A stretch of 64,000 nt of DNA from Proteiniclasticum sp043951855 (lineage in GTDB: Bacteria > Bacillota > Clostridia > Clostridiales > Clostridiaceae), in assembly GCF_043951855.1 (NCBI RefSeq), contig NZ_JBINJW010000009.1, positions 1 to 64,000 on the forward strand, given 5' to 3'. The stretch's first letter is position 1. Every line of letters begins with the position of its first letter. Shown here one piece after another: positions 7,354-16,008 of the stretch. The notes under the pieces are model-generated. The model had not been told where the DNA came from. It made no database searches and worked only from the letters and a program-made list of their open reading frames with translations. The position numbers and the translations under genes were made by a program.

Positions 7354-8955
7354 ATGAAATTTGATCCAATGAATATGCCCTATAGCAGCAGAAGGATTCC
7401 CCTGAGCGGTAGAAATGGTGTAGTAGCCACGTCTAATGCGCTGGCTTCGGATGCAGGTCTTGAGATTCTGAAAAAAGGAGGGAATGCTGTAGATGCGGCA
7501 ATAGCAACAGCAGCCTGTCTTACGGTGGTGGAACCGACAGCCAACGGAATCGGGTCGGACAATTTCGCCCTGGTTTGGATGAAAGATAAGCTTTATGGTT
7601 TAAACAGCAATGGTCCTTCTCCTGAGCGGATTACTCTTGATGAAGTGAAGAAAAGTCATGAGACCATGCCGGTGCATGGATGGACCCCGGTTACGGTTCC
7701 AGGGACACCCAGAGGGTGGGCGGAGCTGAATAGGAAATTCGGCAACCTCTCGCTTCTTGAATGCCTGATGCCTGCAATCAGTCATGCGGAAAACGGCTTT
7801 CCGGTGGCGGCGAATGTGGCGCATATGTGGAAAAGAGCACTGAAGAAGTACAGAGAGATCTTCAAAGGGGAGGAATATGAAGAATGGTTCAGGACCTTCA
7901 CTGTGAAGGGAGAAGCTCCGGAAGCCTTTGAAATCGTCACCCTTCCTGATCATGCAAGAACCTTGAGACTAATTGGAGAGACCAGCGCAGAAGCTTTCTA
8001 TACAGGAGAACTGGCAGATAAAATGGAAGAGGATTCCATAAAACATGGCGGATACTTGAGAAAATGCGATCTGGCTTCTTTCTCGTCTGAGTGGGTGACA
8101 CCGCTGACTGTTGCGTATCGAGGCTACGAAGTGGCGGAGCTTCCTCCAAGTGGGCAGGGCATGGTCGCGCTCATGGCGTTAAACACGCTTTCCCGATTTC
8201 CTGTAAAGAATCGCGATGCAGAGTATTATCACAGGGCTATGGAATCCATGAAGATGGCCTTTGCCGATGGAATGCATCATATAACGGATCCGAAGGACAT
8301 GGGTTTCCGTCCATCTGATTTTCTTACGGAAGAGTTTGCGAAAAGAAGAGCGGGAATGATTACAGATGAGGCTCAGATCTTCACCTATGAGGATCCGTTT
8401 CAAAGCGGAACCGTATATCTAGCCACAGCAGACAAGGACGGGAACATGGTGTCCATGATCCAGTCCAACTACATGGGTTTTGGAAGCGGTATCGTGGTGG
8501 GTGGAACCGGGATTTCTCTGCAGAATCGCGGCGCAGACTTCAAGCTGGATGAAAATCATAGAAACGCTCTGGCGTCGAAGAAGAGGACCTATCATACCAT
8601 CATTCCGGGGATGCTCCTGAAAGAGAGCAAGTGCATCGGCGTGTTCGGCGTCATGGGAGGCTATATGCAGCCGCAGGGGCACCTTCAGGTCATGAGCAGT
8701 CTTCTGGATTTCAATCTGAATCCTCAGGCGGCTCTGGACTGTCCGAGATGGCAGTGGATCCGGGAAAAAGAAATTCTTGTGGAAAACACCTTTGATGAGA
8801 AGATGGTGGAAGAGCTGAAAATGAAGGGACATGAAATCAACGTAACGGAGGACAACAGTCACTTCGGAAGAGGTCAGATGATCCTGAAAATGTCAAGCGG
8901 TGCGTATGTTGCCGGAACGGAGTCCCGGACCGATGGGAATATTTCGCTATACTGA
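7354..8955 (+). CDS. ggt: Gamma-glutamyltransferase-like Ntn hydrolase
   Basis: A 533-residue member of the gamma-glutamyltranspeptidase family, an Ntn hydrolase that cleaves itself into two subunits and hydrolyses or transfers gamma-glutamyl groups. The N-terminal GGNAVDAAIATAACLTVVEPTANGIG pattern and the small-subunit motif DKDGNMVS...GFGSGI are clear. The likely nucleophile is Thr353 in GTVYLATADKDG; the usual second position T-x-H is T-V-Y here, as in the YwrD-like branch. No signal peptide is present, so it appears cytoplasmic, unlike secreted GGTs. GGGAGG suits the ATG at 7354 (seven-base gap) better than the adjacent ATG at 7351. Substrate uncertain. Confidence 0.88.
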   Translation: MKFDPMNMPYSSRRIPLSGRNGVVATSNALASDAGLEILKKGGNAVDAAIATAACLTVVEPTANGIGSDNFALVWMKDKLYGLNSNGPSPERITLDEVKKSHETMPVHGWTPVTVPGTPRGWAELNRKFGNLSLLECLMPAISHAENGFPVAANVAHMWKRALKKYREIFKGEEYEEWFRTFTVKGEAPEAFEIVTLPDHARTLRLIGETSAEAFYTGELADKMEEDSIKHGGYLRKCDLASFSSEWVTPLTVAYRGYEVAELPPSGQGMVALMALNTLSRFPVKNRDAEYYHRAMESMKMAFADGMHHITDPKDMGFRPSDFLTEEFAKRRAGMITDEAQIFTYEDPFQSGTVYLATADKDGNMVSMIQSNYMGFGSGIVVGGTGISLQNRGADFKLDENHRNALASKKRTYHTIIPGMLLKESKCIGVFGVMGGYMQPQGHLQVMSSLLDFNLNPQAALDCPRWQWIREKEILVENTFDEKMVEELKMKGHEINVTEDNSHFGRGQMILKMSSGAYVAGTESRTDGNISLY

Positions 8956-8968
8956 GTAGGAGGGGTAT

Positions 8969-8997
8969 AAGGAAGCAGAAATGCTTCCTTTTTTCAT
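8969..8997 (+). terminator. Terminator of ggt
   Basis: Nine-bp stem AAGGAAGCA / TGCTTCCTT with a GAAA tetraloop (8969-8977, 8982-8990) and a following T-run. Confidence 0.92.
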
Positions 8998-9076
8998 CAA
9001 TAAAATAATATATTATTCACCTTTCAGGTGATATAATAACCATTGCAAGAATAATGAATCGAAGAGGTATTCGGCC

Positions 9077-10072
9077 ATGATTGAAGTGAAGAATCTGACA
9101 AAAGAATTCAGAATGAATAAGAAATATCCAGGATTTACAGGTGCGCTGAAATCCTTTTTCACCAAGGAGTATACGGTGACAAAAGCTGTGGATGATGTAA
9201 GTTTTCATATTGACGAAGGTGAAGTCGTCGGCTATATCGGAGCCAATGGGGCAGGGAAATCCACAACCATCAAGATGATGACAGGTATTCTGACGCCGAC
9301 TTCAGGAGAAGTGCTTGTCAATGGCATCATTCCCTACGAAAACAGACAGAAGAATGCCATGGACATCGGTGTGGTATTCGGGCAGAAAACACAGCTCTGG
9401 TGGGACCTTCCTTTGTCTGAAACATTCACCCTGCTGCGAGATATCTATGAAGTGGATCAGAAGAAGTTTGAGTTCCAGATGGATTTTCTCAATGAAGTGC
9501 TGGAGCTGAAGGAATTCATGCTGCAGCCGGTGAGAACTCTGTCTCTGGGACAGAGGATGCGCGGGGATCTTGCCGCGGCACTGATTCACAATCCGAAAGT
9601 GATTTATCTGGATGAACCGACCATCGGGCTGGATGTGGTGGTGAAGGAAAGTGTGCGTAAGGCTATCAGAAAGATCAATGAGACCTACGGAACCACAATT
9701 ATTCTCACAACCCATGATCTCATGGATATTGAGGAACTCTCCAGCAGAATCATCATAATCGACAAGGGTAGAATGCTCTATGACGGTAATGTGAAGCATA
9801 TCAAGGAAACCTACGGTTATATGGCAGATGTTGAAATTCAGACCACCAATGCCATCGAGCTTGAAAAAGTGCAGTTCATAAAAGAGCTGGACCAGGAGTT
9901 CATTCATCTGCATGCGGAGGAGAACCGCCTGAAGGTCCAGTTCAACAAAAATCGCATCACCACAACGGAAATCACAAAACGGCTCATGGGGAAGCTGGAT
10001 ATTACGGATTTCACCATTCATGAACCCTCCATCGAAGATATTGTAAAGAAAATCTACAGAAACGAGGTGTGA
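9077..10072 (+). CDS. ABC-2 type transporter ATP-binding protein
   Basis: ATPase subunit (331 aa) of an ABC-2 type exporter. Walker A GANGAGKST lies near residues 55-63, a degenerate signature LSLGQRMR near 156-163, Walker B VIYLDEPT near 176-183, and the switch His in TTHD near 213. The long insertion before Walker A (FTGALKSFFTKEYTVTKA) and the C-terminal extension are typical of the COG4586-like group, whose partners are two COG4587/COG3694-like permeases; such a pair follows directly. The exported substrate is unknown. A TATAAT at 9032-9037 may be the -10 of this three-gene operon. Confidence 0.92.
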   Translation: MIEVKNLTKEFRMNKKYPGFTGALKSFFTKEYTVTKAVDDVSFHIDEGEVVGYIGANGAGKSTTIKMMTGILTPTSGEVLVNGIIPYENRQKNAMDIGVVFGQKTQLWWDLPLSETFTLLRDIYEVDQKKFEFQMDFLNEVLELKEFMLQPVRTLSLGQRMRGDLAAALIHNPKVIYLDEPTIGLDVVVKESVRKAIRKINETYGTTIILTTHDLMDIEELSSRIIIIDKGRMLYDGNVKHIKETYGYMADVEIQTTNAIELEKVQFIKELDQEFIHLHAEENRLKVQFNKNRITTTEITKRLMGKLDITDFTIHEPSIEDIVKKIYRNEV

Positions 10073-10075
10073 TGG

Positions 10076-10885
10076 ATGAAGCGCATCAAGGCATATCTGC
10101 CTTTCACCATAAACACCTTCCAGATGCTTCTCTCCTATAAAGCCAACGTGATCATCTTCATGCTGGGGGAATGGATGATGCTGACTGTATCTTTCTTCTT
10201 GTGGAAAGCGATTTTCTCCAGTTCTCCGGAAAGGGTCATCAAAGGATTCACACTGAATGAAATGATCCTCTACATCATCATTTCGTTTCTTACCACCCTG
10301 ATCACATCAGTGGATATTTCCTTTGATATCTCAAGGGAGGTGAAAGACGGCACCATTGCCATCAATCTCATCAGACCTGTAAGCTATGAAAAGAGAATGC
10401 TGTTTCAGGCCTTTGGAGGTGTTCTCTATAATTTCATCATCATTTTTGTTGCTGCCTTCACAGTGATCAATCTCATTGTGTACAGTAGTCCGGGTTTTTC
10501 GGGGAACTACAATGTTCCTTTATACCTCGCAAGCATGACCATGGGGATCTTCATCAATTTCTATTTCAGTTACAGTTTCGGTCTCCTTTCCTTCAAACTG
10601 ACGAACATGTGGGGGATGTCGCAGATCATGGGAGCCGTGATGCAGCTTTTATCCGGTGCACTGATCCCTGTGGTGTTTTTTCCGGCAGTGTTCAGAAATC
10701 TCATCACGCTGCTTCCTTTCAGCTCCATCGTCTACACCCCTACCATGATCTATCTCGGAAAGCTTCAGGGAATGGATGCCTACCAGGCTGTTGCGATGCA
10801 GCTTTTCTGGATCATCATGATGATGCTGATTTCGAAAGCCATATGGAAATCCATGGTCAGGCATCTGACCATACTGGGAGGTTGA
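10076..10885 (+). CDS. ABC-2 type transporter permease (first)
   Basis: A 269-residue integral membrane protein with about six hydrophobic segments, the first beginning around residue 24 (ANVIIFMLGEWMMLTVSFFL) and the last around 240-258. The sequence resembles the ABC-2 permeases that pair with COG4586-like ATPases (DISFDISREVKDGTIAINLIRPVSYEK motif region near residues 82-104, characteristic of these permeases). Its ATG lies three bases after the ATPase stop codon and it is followed one base later by the second permease, so the three form a co-translated exporter. Substrate unknown. Confidence 0.88.
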   Translation: MKRIKAYLPFTINTFQMLLSYKANVIIFMLGEWMMLTVSFFLWKAIFSSSPERVIKGFTLNEMILYIIISFLTTLITSVDISFDISREVKDGTIAINLIRPVSYEKRMLFQAFGGVLYNFIIIFVAAFTVINLIVYSSPGFSGNYNVPLYLASMTMGIFINFYFSYSFGLLSFKLTNMWGMSQIMGAVMQLLSGALIPVVFFPAVFRNLITLLPFSSIVYTPTMIYLGKLQGMDAYQAVAMQLFWIIMMMLISKAIWKSMVRHLTILGG

Positions 10886-10886
10886 C

Positions 10887-11678
10887 ATGAGACGATATAT
10901 AAGACTATACAACCAGTTTCTGAAGCAGTATCTGAAGTCCTTGATGGAATACCGTGTGGACTTCGTGTTTGGGCTCATTGGGTTCATCTTTGTGCAGCTG
11001 ACAGGCGTGATCTTCATTCAGCTGATCTTCAGCAGCATACCTTCACTGGATGGATGGAGTTACGATGAAGTGCTCTTCATCTACGGGCTGGCTCAGGTGC
11101 CAAGAGGCATCGATCATGTCTTCACAGATAATCTGTGGATTCTCAGCGGTCGAATCATTCTGCAGGGAGGATTTGACAAATATCTCCTGAGACCGCTGAA
11201 CCCGCTTTTCCATCTTCTGGCGGAAAGATTTCAGCCAGATGGATTCGGAGAAATCATCATCGGCATGATGCTCATGTTCACATCCTGGAGAAGGCTGCAG
11301 CTTGAAATGACCCCTTTGAAGCTTCTGCTTCTCTTCTCAACCATTCTCTTTGCCACGTTGATTTATACGGCCATAAAACTTGCCGTAGCCAGTATTTCCT
11401 TCTGGATCAAATTCGCGCAGTCCTATCTCTATATGACTTATCAGCTCAGTACTTTCACTAAGTATCCTTTATCCATCTATCCCAAAGCAATCAAGTACAT
11501 ACTGACTTTTCTTATTCCCTTTGCATTCACCGGTTATTTTCCGGGTGCTTATTTTCTGGGGAGAGAAAACTTCTGGGACGGTATTTTCCTGACACATGTC
11601 GTTGGGATCATCAGCATATTCATTGCTTATGGAATCTGGATCCAGGGACTGAAAAAGTACGAAAGTGCAGGCTCATAG
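10887..11678 (+). CDS. ABC-2 type transporter permease (second)
   Basis: A 263-residue membrane protein, second permease of the exporter. It has about six hydrophobic segments and the same central pattern as its neighbour (GRIILQGGFDKYLLRPLNPLFHLL near residues 89-112), showing that the two permeases are distant paralogues likely to form a heterodimer. GGGAGG inside the end of the previous gene serves its ATG. A 13-bp hairpin follows. The operon ends here. Confidence 0.88.
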   Translation: MRRYIRLYNQFLKQYLKSLMEYRVDFVFGLIGFIFVQLTGVIFIQLIFSSIPSLDGWSYDEVLFIYGLAQVPRGIDHVFTDNLWILSGRIILQGGFDKYLLRPLNPLFHLLAERFQPDGFGEIIIGMMLMFTSWRRLQLEMTPLKLLLLFSTILFATLIYTAIKLAVASISFWIKFAQSYLYMTYQLSTFTKYPLSIYPKAIKYILTFLIPFAFTGYFPGAYFLGRENFWDGIFLTHVVGIISIFIAYGIWIQGLKKYESAGS

Positions 11679-11716
11679 AAAATCAGCAGGTGAACTGTCA
11701 TCTGCTGATTTTCTGC
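11677..11716 (+). terminator. Hairpin after ABC-2 operon
   Basis: Perfect 13-bp inverted repeat (11677-11689 with 11702-11714). The right arm is T-rich but the following T-run is short, so termination may be partial. Confidence 0.6.
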
Positions 11717-12118
11717 ATGTGCTGCATGCTGCTGTGGAAAAAGAAAAGCGCTTATAAAGGATCTTTCAATGATGTGATGGGAATAAGTGGAACAATAAAG
11801 AGGAAAGTAGGAAAAACATTCGTGAAAGAAGTGTCCATCTTAAACTTTTTAAGTTTTGAAGGCAGTATAGGTATGATAATGTTGCAAAACAGTTTATTTA
11901 GTTAAAGAATCTTGAGGGATGCACACGGATTATCGTACGGTAAGGTTTTTAAGTCTTAATATTATTATTCTGAAATCGTTATGATTGAAGATTAATTAAG
12001 TGAAGTTCTGATAAATATTTTTATCCTGAGAAAGTGGCCTTTTACAATATACGCAGAGGTTTTATCTGTGGTAGTCTTTTCTTGTTGATTTAAAATTTTG
12101 ATTACTGGAGGAATAACC
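11715..12118. other. Intergenic region before glutamine synthetase
   Basis: About 400 bp without a convincing gene; short open frames here lack a ribosome binding site and coding character. The second half is AT-rich. I see no known riboswitch motif. The promoter of the glutamine synthetase gene must lie here. Confidence 0.5.
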
Positions 12119-14014
12119 ATGAGAAAAGACCTTATCTATACTTTTCATAAAAATGATCTGGCGAAAGAGGTGCTGATAGGGAAACTGAAAGAACATCCGG
12201 AAATCCGATTTGTGTCTCTGGCTGCGGTGGATCTCATCGGTCATGAAACAGACACGAAAATACCGGTGAGCTTATTCATCGAAGACATTGACAACTATCT
12301 CTATGGGTATGCGGCGCAGACGGATGGTTCCTCTGTATTTCTTCCGAAAATCGCCACACTGAATAATGCGAAAGTGAATATGAAGGCGGATACAGAGGTC
12401 AAATGGTTCGTGGAATACAATGAATCTCTGACGGATGTGGATACAGGAAAACCTGTAGGCACCCTGAAGATACCGTGTTTCCTATACCATGACGGAATCC
12501 CCGTGGATTCCAGACATATTCTCACAGAAGCGGAGAAGAGCTTCAAGAAGCATATCATGCAAGCCTTCAGTGAAAGCGAGAATCTGAAAAAGGAATTCGG
12601 CTTCAGCAGTGAAGATATCGAAAAGGTGGATATCACTGCCGCCACGGAACTGGAATTCTGGGTGAAATCACCAGATACTTCCGGAGATATTGAAGCGCTG
12701 AGCACCTCTCAGGAGCTGAAAGAGCAGTACTGGAGCAAGACCAGGGGCGCTGTAAGAAGTGCTGTGGAAGAAACCCTTATTCTCATGGAGCTGTATGGCA
12801 TCAAGCCGGAAATGGGACACAAGGAAGTAGGGGGCGTGAGAGCGAAGCTGAACAATGACGGAAGGTTTGAAGGGGTTCTGGAACAGCTTGAAATCGACTG
12901 GAAATATGCAAGTCCGAAGCAGACAGGAGACTATGAGCTCTTTGTGAGAAATCTGGTTCGAGAGGTGTTCATACGATATGGACTGGAAGTGACATTTCTG
13001 GCGAAGCCTCTGGACCGTATTGCAGGAAGTGGTGAACATACCCACATCAGTGCATCCGCGAAGCTGAAAAACGGGAAAAGGATCAATCTCTTCCATACGA
13101 CAGCGAAGGATTTCATGAGTTCCATCGGATATGGTTCGCTCATGGGGATTCTGAAGAACTATGAAGTGATCAATCCTTTTGTGACTTCCTCCAACGAAGC
13201 CTTCAAGAGGCTCAAGAAGGGTTATGAGGCACCCATTTCCATCGTGTCTTCATTGGGGTATGAACCTCATATTCCTTCCAGAAACCGTACCATCCTCATT
13301 GGGCTCATCAGAGATGAGAACAGCCCGCTGGCAACGAGGTTTGAGCTTCGTTCTCCCAATCCTCATACCAACACGTTCCTTTGCATTTCGTCCATGCTCA
13401 TGGCCATGACCGATGGAATCCTTTATGCAAAGGAAAAGACCTGTGAAGAGCTTCTGAAAGAACTGTCCAAGGAGCCTGGTGAATCTGCGGCGTATCTGGA
13501 CAAGGAAAGAGCATACAGAACGGAAAAAGATGTGTTTGATGATTTTTCGGACGAAGACAGAGAAAAGTACTTTGGCGTGGCACCAGAGACGGTGTACGAG
13601 AATATCAAAGCATTCCATCTGTATCCTGGAAAAGTCGATGTGCTGAAAAGAGATGATGTGTTCAGTGAAAAAATCATCGACAGCTATGCTGCAGGTCTTC
13701 TGTATAAGTGGTATACGGAAATCGACCACAGAATGATTCCAAGCTTCATCAGTGAAATCAGAAGCTGCAGAAAATTCCATAAAGATGGTGTGTTCCTGGA
13801 TGACAGAGCCAACTGGGATCGCGTGGAACGGCTGAAGATCTCCCTGATGAAAAATACAGATAAAAGCAAAGGAATCTTCAACTACATGAGAGAAGCGCTG
13901 GAGAAGGCAGATTATGATGTGCTGTCTGATACACAGAAGGTCATGTACGAGAAGATCAGTGAACTTCGACAGGCCTACAAGGAATACAAGGATAATCTGA
14001 TGGACATCTGTTAA
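12119..14014 (+). CDS. glnA: Large glutamine synthetase (about 630 aa type)
   Basis: Glutamine synthetase catalytic domain in a 631-residue protein, clearly longer than the 440-470 residue GSI enzymes. The ammonia/glutamate motif appears as AGSGEHTHIS near residues 302-311, the ATP-site region as NRTILIGLIRDEN near 388-400, and the catalytic TRFELRSPNPHTNTFL near 406-421. About 190 residues follow the catalytic core, helical and charged. The ATG is chosen because GGAGGAATAACC precedes it; a TTG seven codons earlier has no such site. It is monocistronic with a strong terminator. Reaction: glutamate + ammonia + ATP to glutamine. Such large forms occur in Clostridia; their regulation is less well known. 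Confidence 0.88.
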   Translation: MRKDLIYTFHKNDLAKEVLIGKLKEHPEIRFVSLAAVDLIGHETDTKIPVSLFIEDIDNYLYGYAAQTDGSSVFLPKIATLNNAKVNMKADTEVKWFVEYNESLTDVDTGKPVGTLKIPCFLYHDGIPVDSRHILTEAEKSFKKHIMQAFSESENLKKEFGFSSEDIEKVDITAATELEFWVKSPDTSGDIEALSTSQELKEQYWSKTRGAVRSAVEETLILMELYGIKPEMGHKEVGGVRAKLNNDGRFEGVLEQLEIDWKYASPKQTGDYELFVRNLVREVFIRYGLEVTFLAKPLDRIAGSGEHTHISASAKLKNGKRINLFHTTAKDFMSSIGYGSLMGILKNYEVINPFVTSSNEAFKRLKKGYEAPISIVSSLGYEPHIPSRNRTILIGLIRDENSPLATRFELRSPNPHTNTFLCISSMLMAMTDGILYAKEKTCEELLKELSKEPGESAAYLDKERAYRTEKDVFDDFSDEDREKYFGVAPETVYENIKAFHLYPGKVDVLKRDDVFSEKIIDSYAAGLLYKWYTEIDHRMIPSFISEIRSCRKFHKDGVFLDDRANWDRVERLKISLMKNTDKSKGIFNYMREALEKADYDVLSDTQKVMYEKISELRQAYKEYKDNLMDIC

Positions 14015-14024
14015 AATAAGATAG

Positions 14025-14072
14025 AAGAAGGTCGGCTGCGGATGGGATGCATCACTGCCGACCTTCTTAACA
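14025..14072 (+). terminator. Terminator of glnA
   Basis: Twelve-bp inverted repeat AAGAAGGTCGGC / GCCGACCTTCTT (14025-14036, 14057-14068) with a 20-base loop and a short T-rich tail. Confidence 0.75.
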
Positions 14073-14134
14073 TGATTTTAACCGGGGATTCAGACGAATT
14101 CTGATATACTGAAAAGAAAAAGGACTGATGCAAT

Positions 14135-14548
14135 TTGAAACCGAAAGTCGCATTCGTGTGCGTTCACAACTCCTGTAGAAGCCAGATGGCGGAAGCGCTT
14201 GGAAAAACACTGGCAGGAGATGTGTTTGACTCCTTTTCCGCGGGAACGGAGACGAAACCTCAGATCAACCAGGACGCAGTACGAATCATGAAAAGTATAT
14301 ACGGAATTGATATGGAAGCTACGCAGCATTCAAAACTCATTGATGATCTGCCTGAAAATGTGGATGTGGTCATCACCATGGGGTGCAATGTGGAGTGTCC
14401 GTATCTTCCTTCCAGACACTGCGAGGACTGGGGCCTGGATGATCCTTCCGGCCAGTCCGATGATGCGTTCATTCTGACTGCACAGCTCATCGAGGAGAAA
14501 ATAAAAGATCTGAGAAAGCGTATTGAAACAGGAGAAATTTCCTTATAG
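14135..14548 (+). CDS. Arsenate reductase / LMW phosphatase-like protein
   Basis: A 137-residue low-molecular-weight phosphatase fold protein of the thioredoxin-linked ArsC type. The P-loop CVHNSCRS contains Cys9 and Cys14 with Arg15; a redox segment CNVECP (Cys84, Cys88) corresponds to the Cys82/Cys89 pair of Staphylococcus ArsC, though with different spacing, and Cys96 lies nearby. The general-acid DDPSG motif is at 102-106. It begins with TTG, nine bases after AAAAAGGA. There is no arsR or arsenite pump next to it, so arsenate reduction is a family-based guess and a tyrosine-phosphatase role is possible. Confidence 0.82.
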   Translation: MKPKVAFVCVHNSCRSQMAEALGKTLAGDVFDSFSAGTETKPQINQDAVRIMKSIYGIDMEATQHSKLIDDLPENVDVVITMGCNVECPYLPSRHCEDWGLDDPSGQSDDAFILTAQLIEEKIKDLRKRIETGEISL

Positions 14549-14557
14549 GTAAGAGAT

Positions 14558-14584
14558 GATGCGGAGTGTTCCGCATCTTTTTTT
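14558..14584 (+). terminator. Terminator
   Basis: Eight-bp stem GATGCGGA / TCCGCATC with a GTGT loop (14558-14577) followed by a seven-base T-run. Confidence 0.92.
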
Positions 14585-14672
14585 CATCTGTGTTTACCTG
14601 AAAGAAATGAAGCATCACGCCGGCAGAGAATGAATGCTTCAGATAGGGAGCATGAAATGACATTGTTAAATT

Positions 14673-14701
14673 TTGACATATCTCGTGAGATTCACTATAA
14701 T
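14673..14701 (+). promoter_or_regulatory. Full-consensus sigma-A promoter with internal inverted repeat
   Basis: TTGACA (14673-14678), 17-bp spacer and TATAAT (14696-14701), a perfect match to the housekeeping consensus. The spacer contains the inverted repeat ATCTC-GT-GAGAT (14680-14691), which could be an operator. It drives the FNR-type oxidoreductase gene at 14759. Confidence 0.85.
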
Positions 14702-14758
14702 ATTCTTATCGGACAAAAAGATTGTATACAATCAAATAAAATCAAAGGATGAGGCATT

Positions 14759-15490
14759 ATGGTAAAATATAGATTAAAGATTACAGACATAGTGGAGGAA
14801 GCCTTCGGCACCCGTACCTATTTCATGGATATGCCGGAGGATTTTCTCTGGGATGAAGGTTCCCATGTACACATCGGCTTAGCCGGATATGATGCGGGAG
14901 AGAAACCTGTTTCAGCCTGGGTGAGACACATGTCCATCATGACACTTCCGACGGAGAAGAAGATCGGTTTTACCACACGGAAAAGGGAAAACTGCTCAGA
15001 ATTCAAAGAGAGACTGTTTGATTCAAAGGTGGGAGATGAGATTGTTGTCTTCAAACCGGGTTCCAGAATGGGACTTCGACGAGAAAAAAGACCGGTGGTG
15101 CTGATTTCCATGGGTGTAGGGATAGCCACCATGAGGCCGCTGGTACTTGCGTACAATAAAGATGGTAAGGACATTTCTCAAGTGTTGAACATCAATGTGG
15201 ATGCTTCAGGAGAATTTCTCTACAGAAACGATCTGGATCGTATTTCCTGCGACACCTACTGCAACTACTGGCTTGATGGAAGAGAGAAACTCTATGAACT
15301 GATGGACGGACCATTCATTCCTGAAAACGCAATCTATTATCTTGTGGGAAGTGATACTTTCCTCATCGACCTTATCCATAGACTGGGGAAAAACGGTATT
15401 CCCATAGAAGACATCATGATTGACAAGAAACCGGAATTCATGTCCAGATTTCTCATGATCAGTCCTGGTGAGTTCAACGTTCTGCTGTAA
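14759..15490 (+). CDS. FNR-type FAD/NAD(P)-binding oxidoreductase
   Basis: A 243-residue protein with the ferredoxin-NADP reductase fold: an N-terminal FAD-binding barrel (SAWVRHMSIMTLP near residues 52-64 corresponds to the R-x-Y-S flavin motif) and a C-terminal nucleotide-binding half with the glycine-rich VGIATMRPLV near 120-129 and YYLVGSD near 195-201. There is no iron-sulfur domain, so it needs a separate electron partner. It is monocistronic, directly downstream of a consensus promoter and followed by a terminator. The physiological donor and acceptor are unknown. Confidence 0.82.
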   Translation: MVKYRLKITDIVEEAFGTRTYFMDMPEDFLWDEGSHVHIGLAGYDAGEKPVSAWVRHMSIMTLPTEKKIGFTTRKRENCSEFKERLFDSKVGDEIVVFKPGSRMGLRREKRPVVLISMGVGIATMRPLVLAYNKDGKDISQVLNINVDASGEFLYRNDLDRISCDTYCNYWLDGREKLYELMDGPFIPENAIYYLVGSDTFLIDLIHRLGKNGIPIEDIMIDKKPEFMSRFLMISPGEFNVLL

Positions 15491-15510
15491 ATAAATTAAG
15501 GAAAATATAA

Positions 15511-15541
15511 AAGAAATAGTGAGAAGCTATTTCTTTTTTTA
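15511..15541 (+). terminator. Terminator
   Basis: Nine-bp stem AAGAAATAG / CTATTTCTT (15511-15519, 15527-15535) plus a T-run. Confidence 0.9.
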
Positions 15542-15609
15542 TGGGAAAATGAAACAAGGAATCAAATGGTACGGTATACTAATATTAGTTAAAGGGAAGG
15601 TGAAATAGG

Positions 15610-15972
15610 ATGAGAAAAGTCATTACGGTCATGCTCCTAATCGTGCTCCTGCTTTTCATCGGAGTCTATTATTTTTTCTATGACATGAGTCATTTCTCTG
15701 GAGGGACCCTTATAGCGGAGGAAATCTCACCCGATGGAACCTATACGGTGAGAGCCTATCTGGGTGAACATGGCGCTACCGTGGCCAATACGGTCCGAGG
15801 AGAACTCGTCTTTAATGAAATGGGGAGAAAACCGAAGAACATCTACTGGAACTACAGGGAAGAGGAAGCGGTGGTTTACTGGATGGATGGAGATACCGTG
15901 GTGATCAACGGGAAGGAGCTTACAGTTCCATTCGAAATCTATGACTTCAGAAGAGACAAAGAACTGGAGTAA
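15610..15972 (+). CDS. DUF5412-like membrane-anchored protein
   Basis: A 120-residue protein with one N-terminal hydrophobic helix (residues 5-25, no lipobox) and an extracytoplasmic domain that resembles DUF5412: SPDGTYTVRAYLGEHGATV, VRGELVF and KNIYWNYREEEA follow each other as in that family. Its role is unknown. GGGAAGGTGAAATAGG precedes the ATG. It lies 36 bp upstream of the debranching enzyme on the same strand and may be co-transcribed with it. Confidence 0.8.
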   Translation: MRKVITVMLLIVLLLFIGVYYFFYDMSHFSGGTLIAEEISPDGTYTVRAYLGEHGATVANTVRGELVFNEMGRKPKNIYWNYREEEAVVYWMDGDTVVINGKELTVPFEIYDFRRDKELE

Positions 15973-16008
15973 AACAGGCAGAAGACAGGAAAGATAGGGA
16001 GGAAATAC

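Noticed and set aside
9302..10021. 239-codon open frame on the minus strand
   Set aside because: Antisense to the ABC-2 ATPase gene; a shadow of its codon pattern.
11690..11905. 71-codon open frame after the ABC-2 operon
   Set aside because: Starts inside the operon hairpin, has no ribosome binding site and no protein-like pattern.
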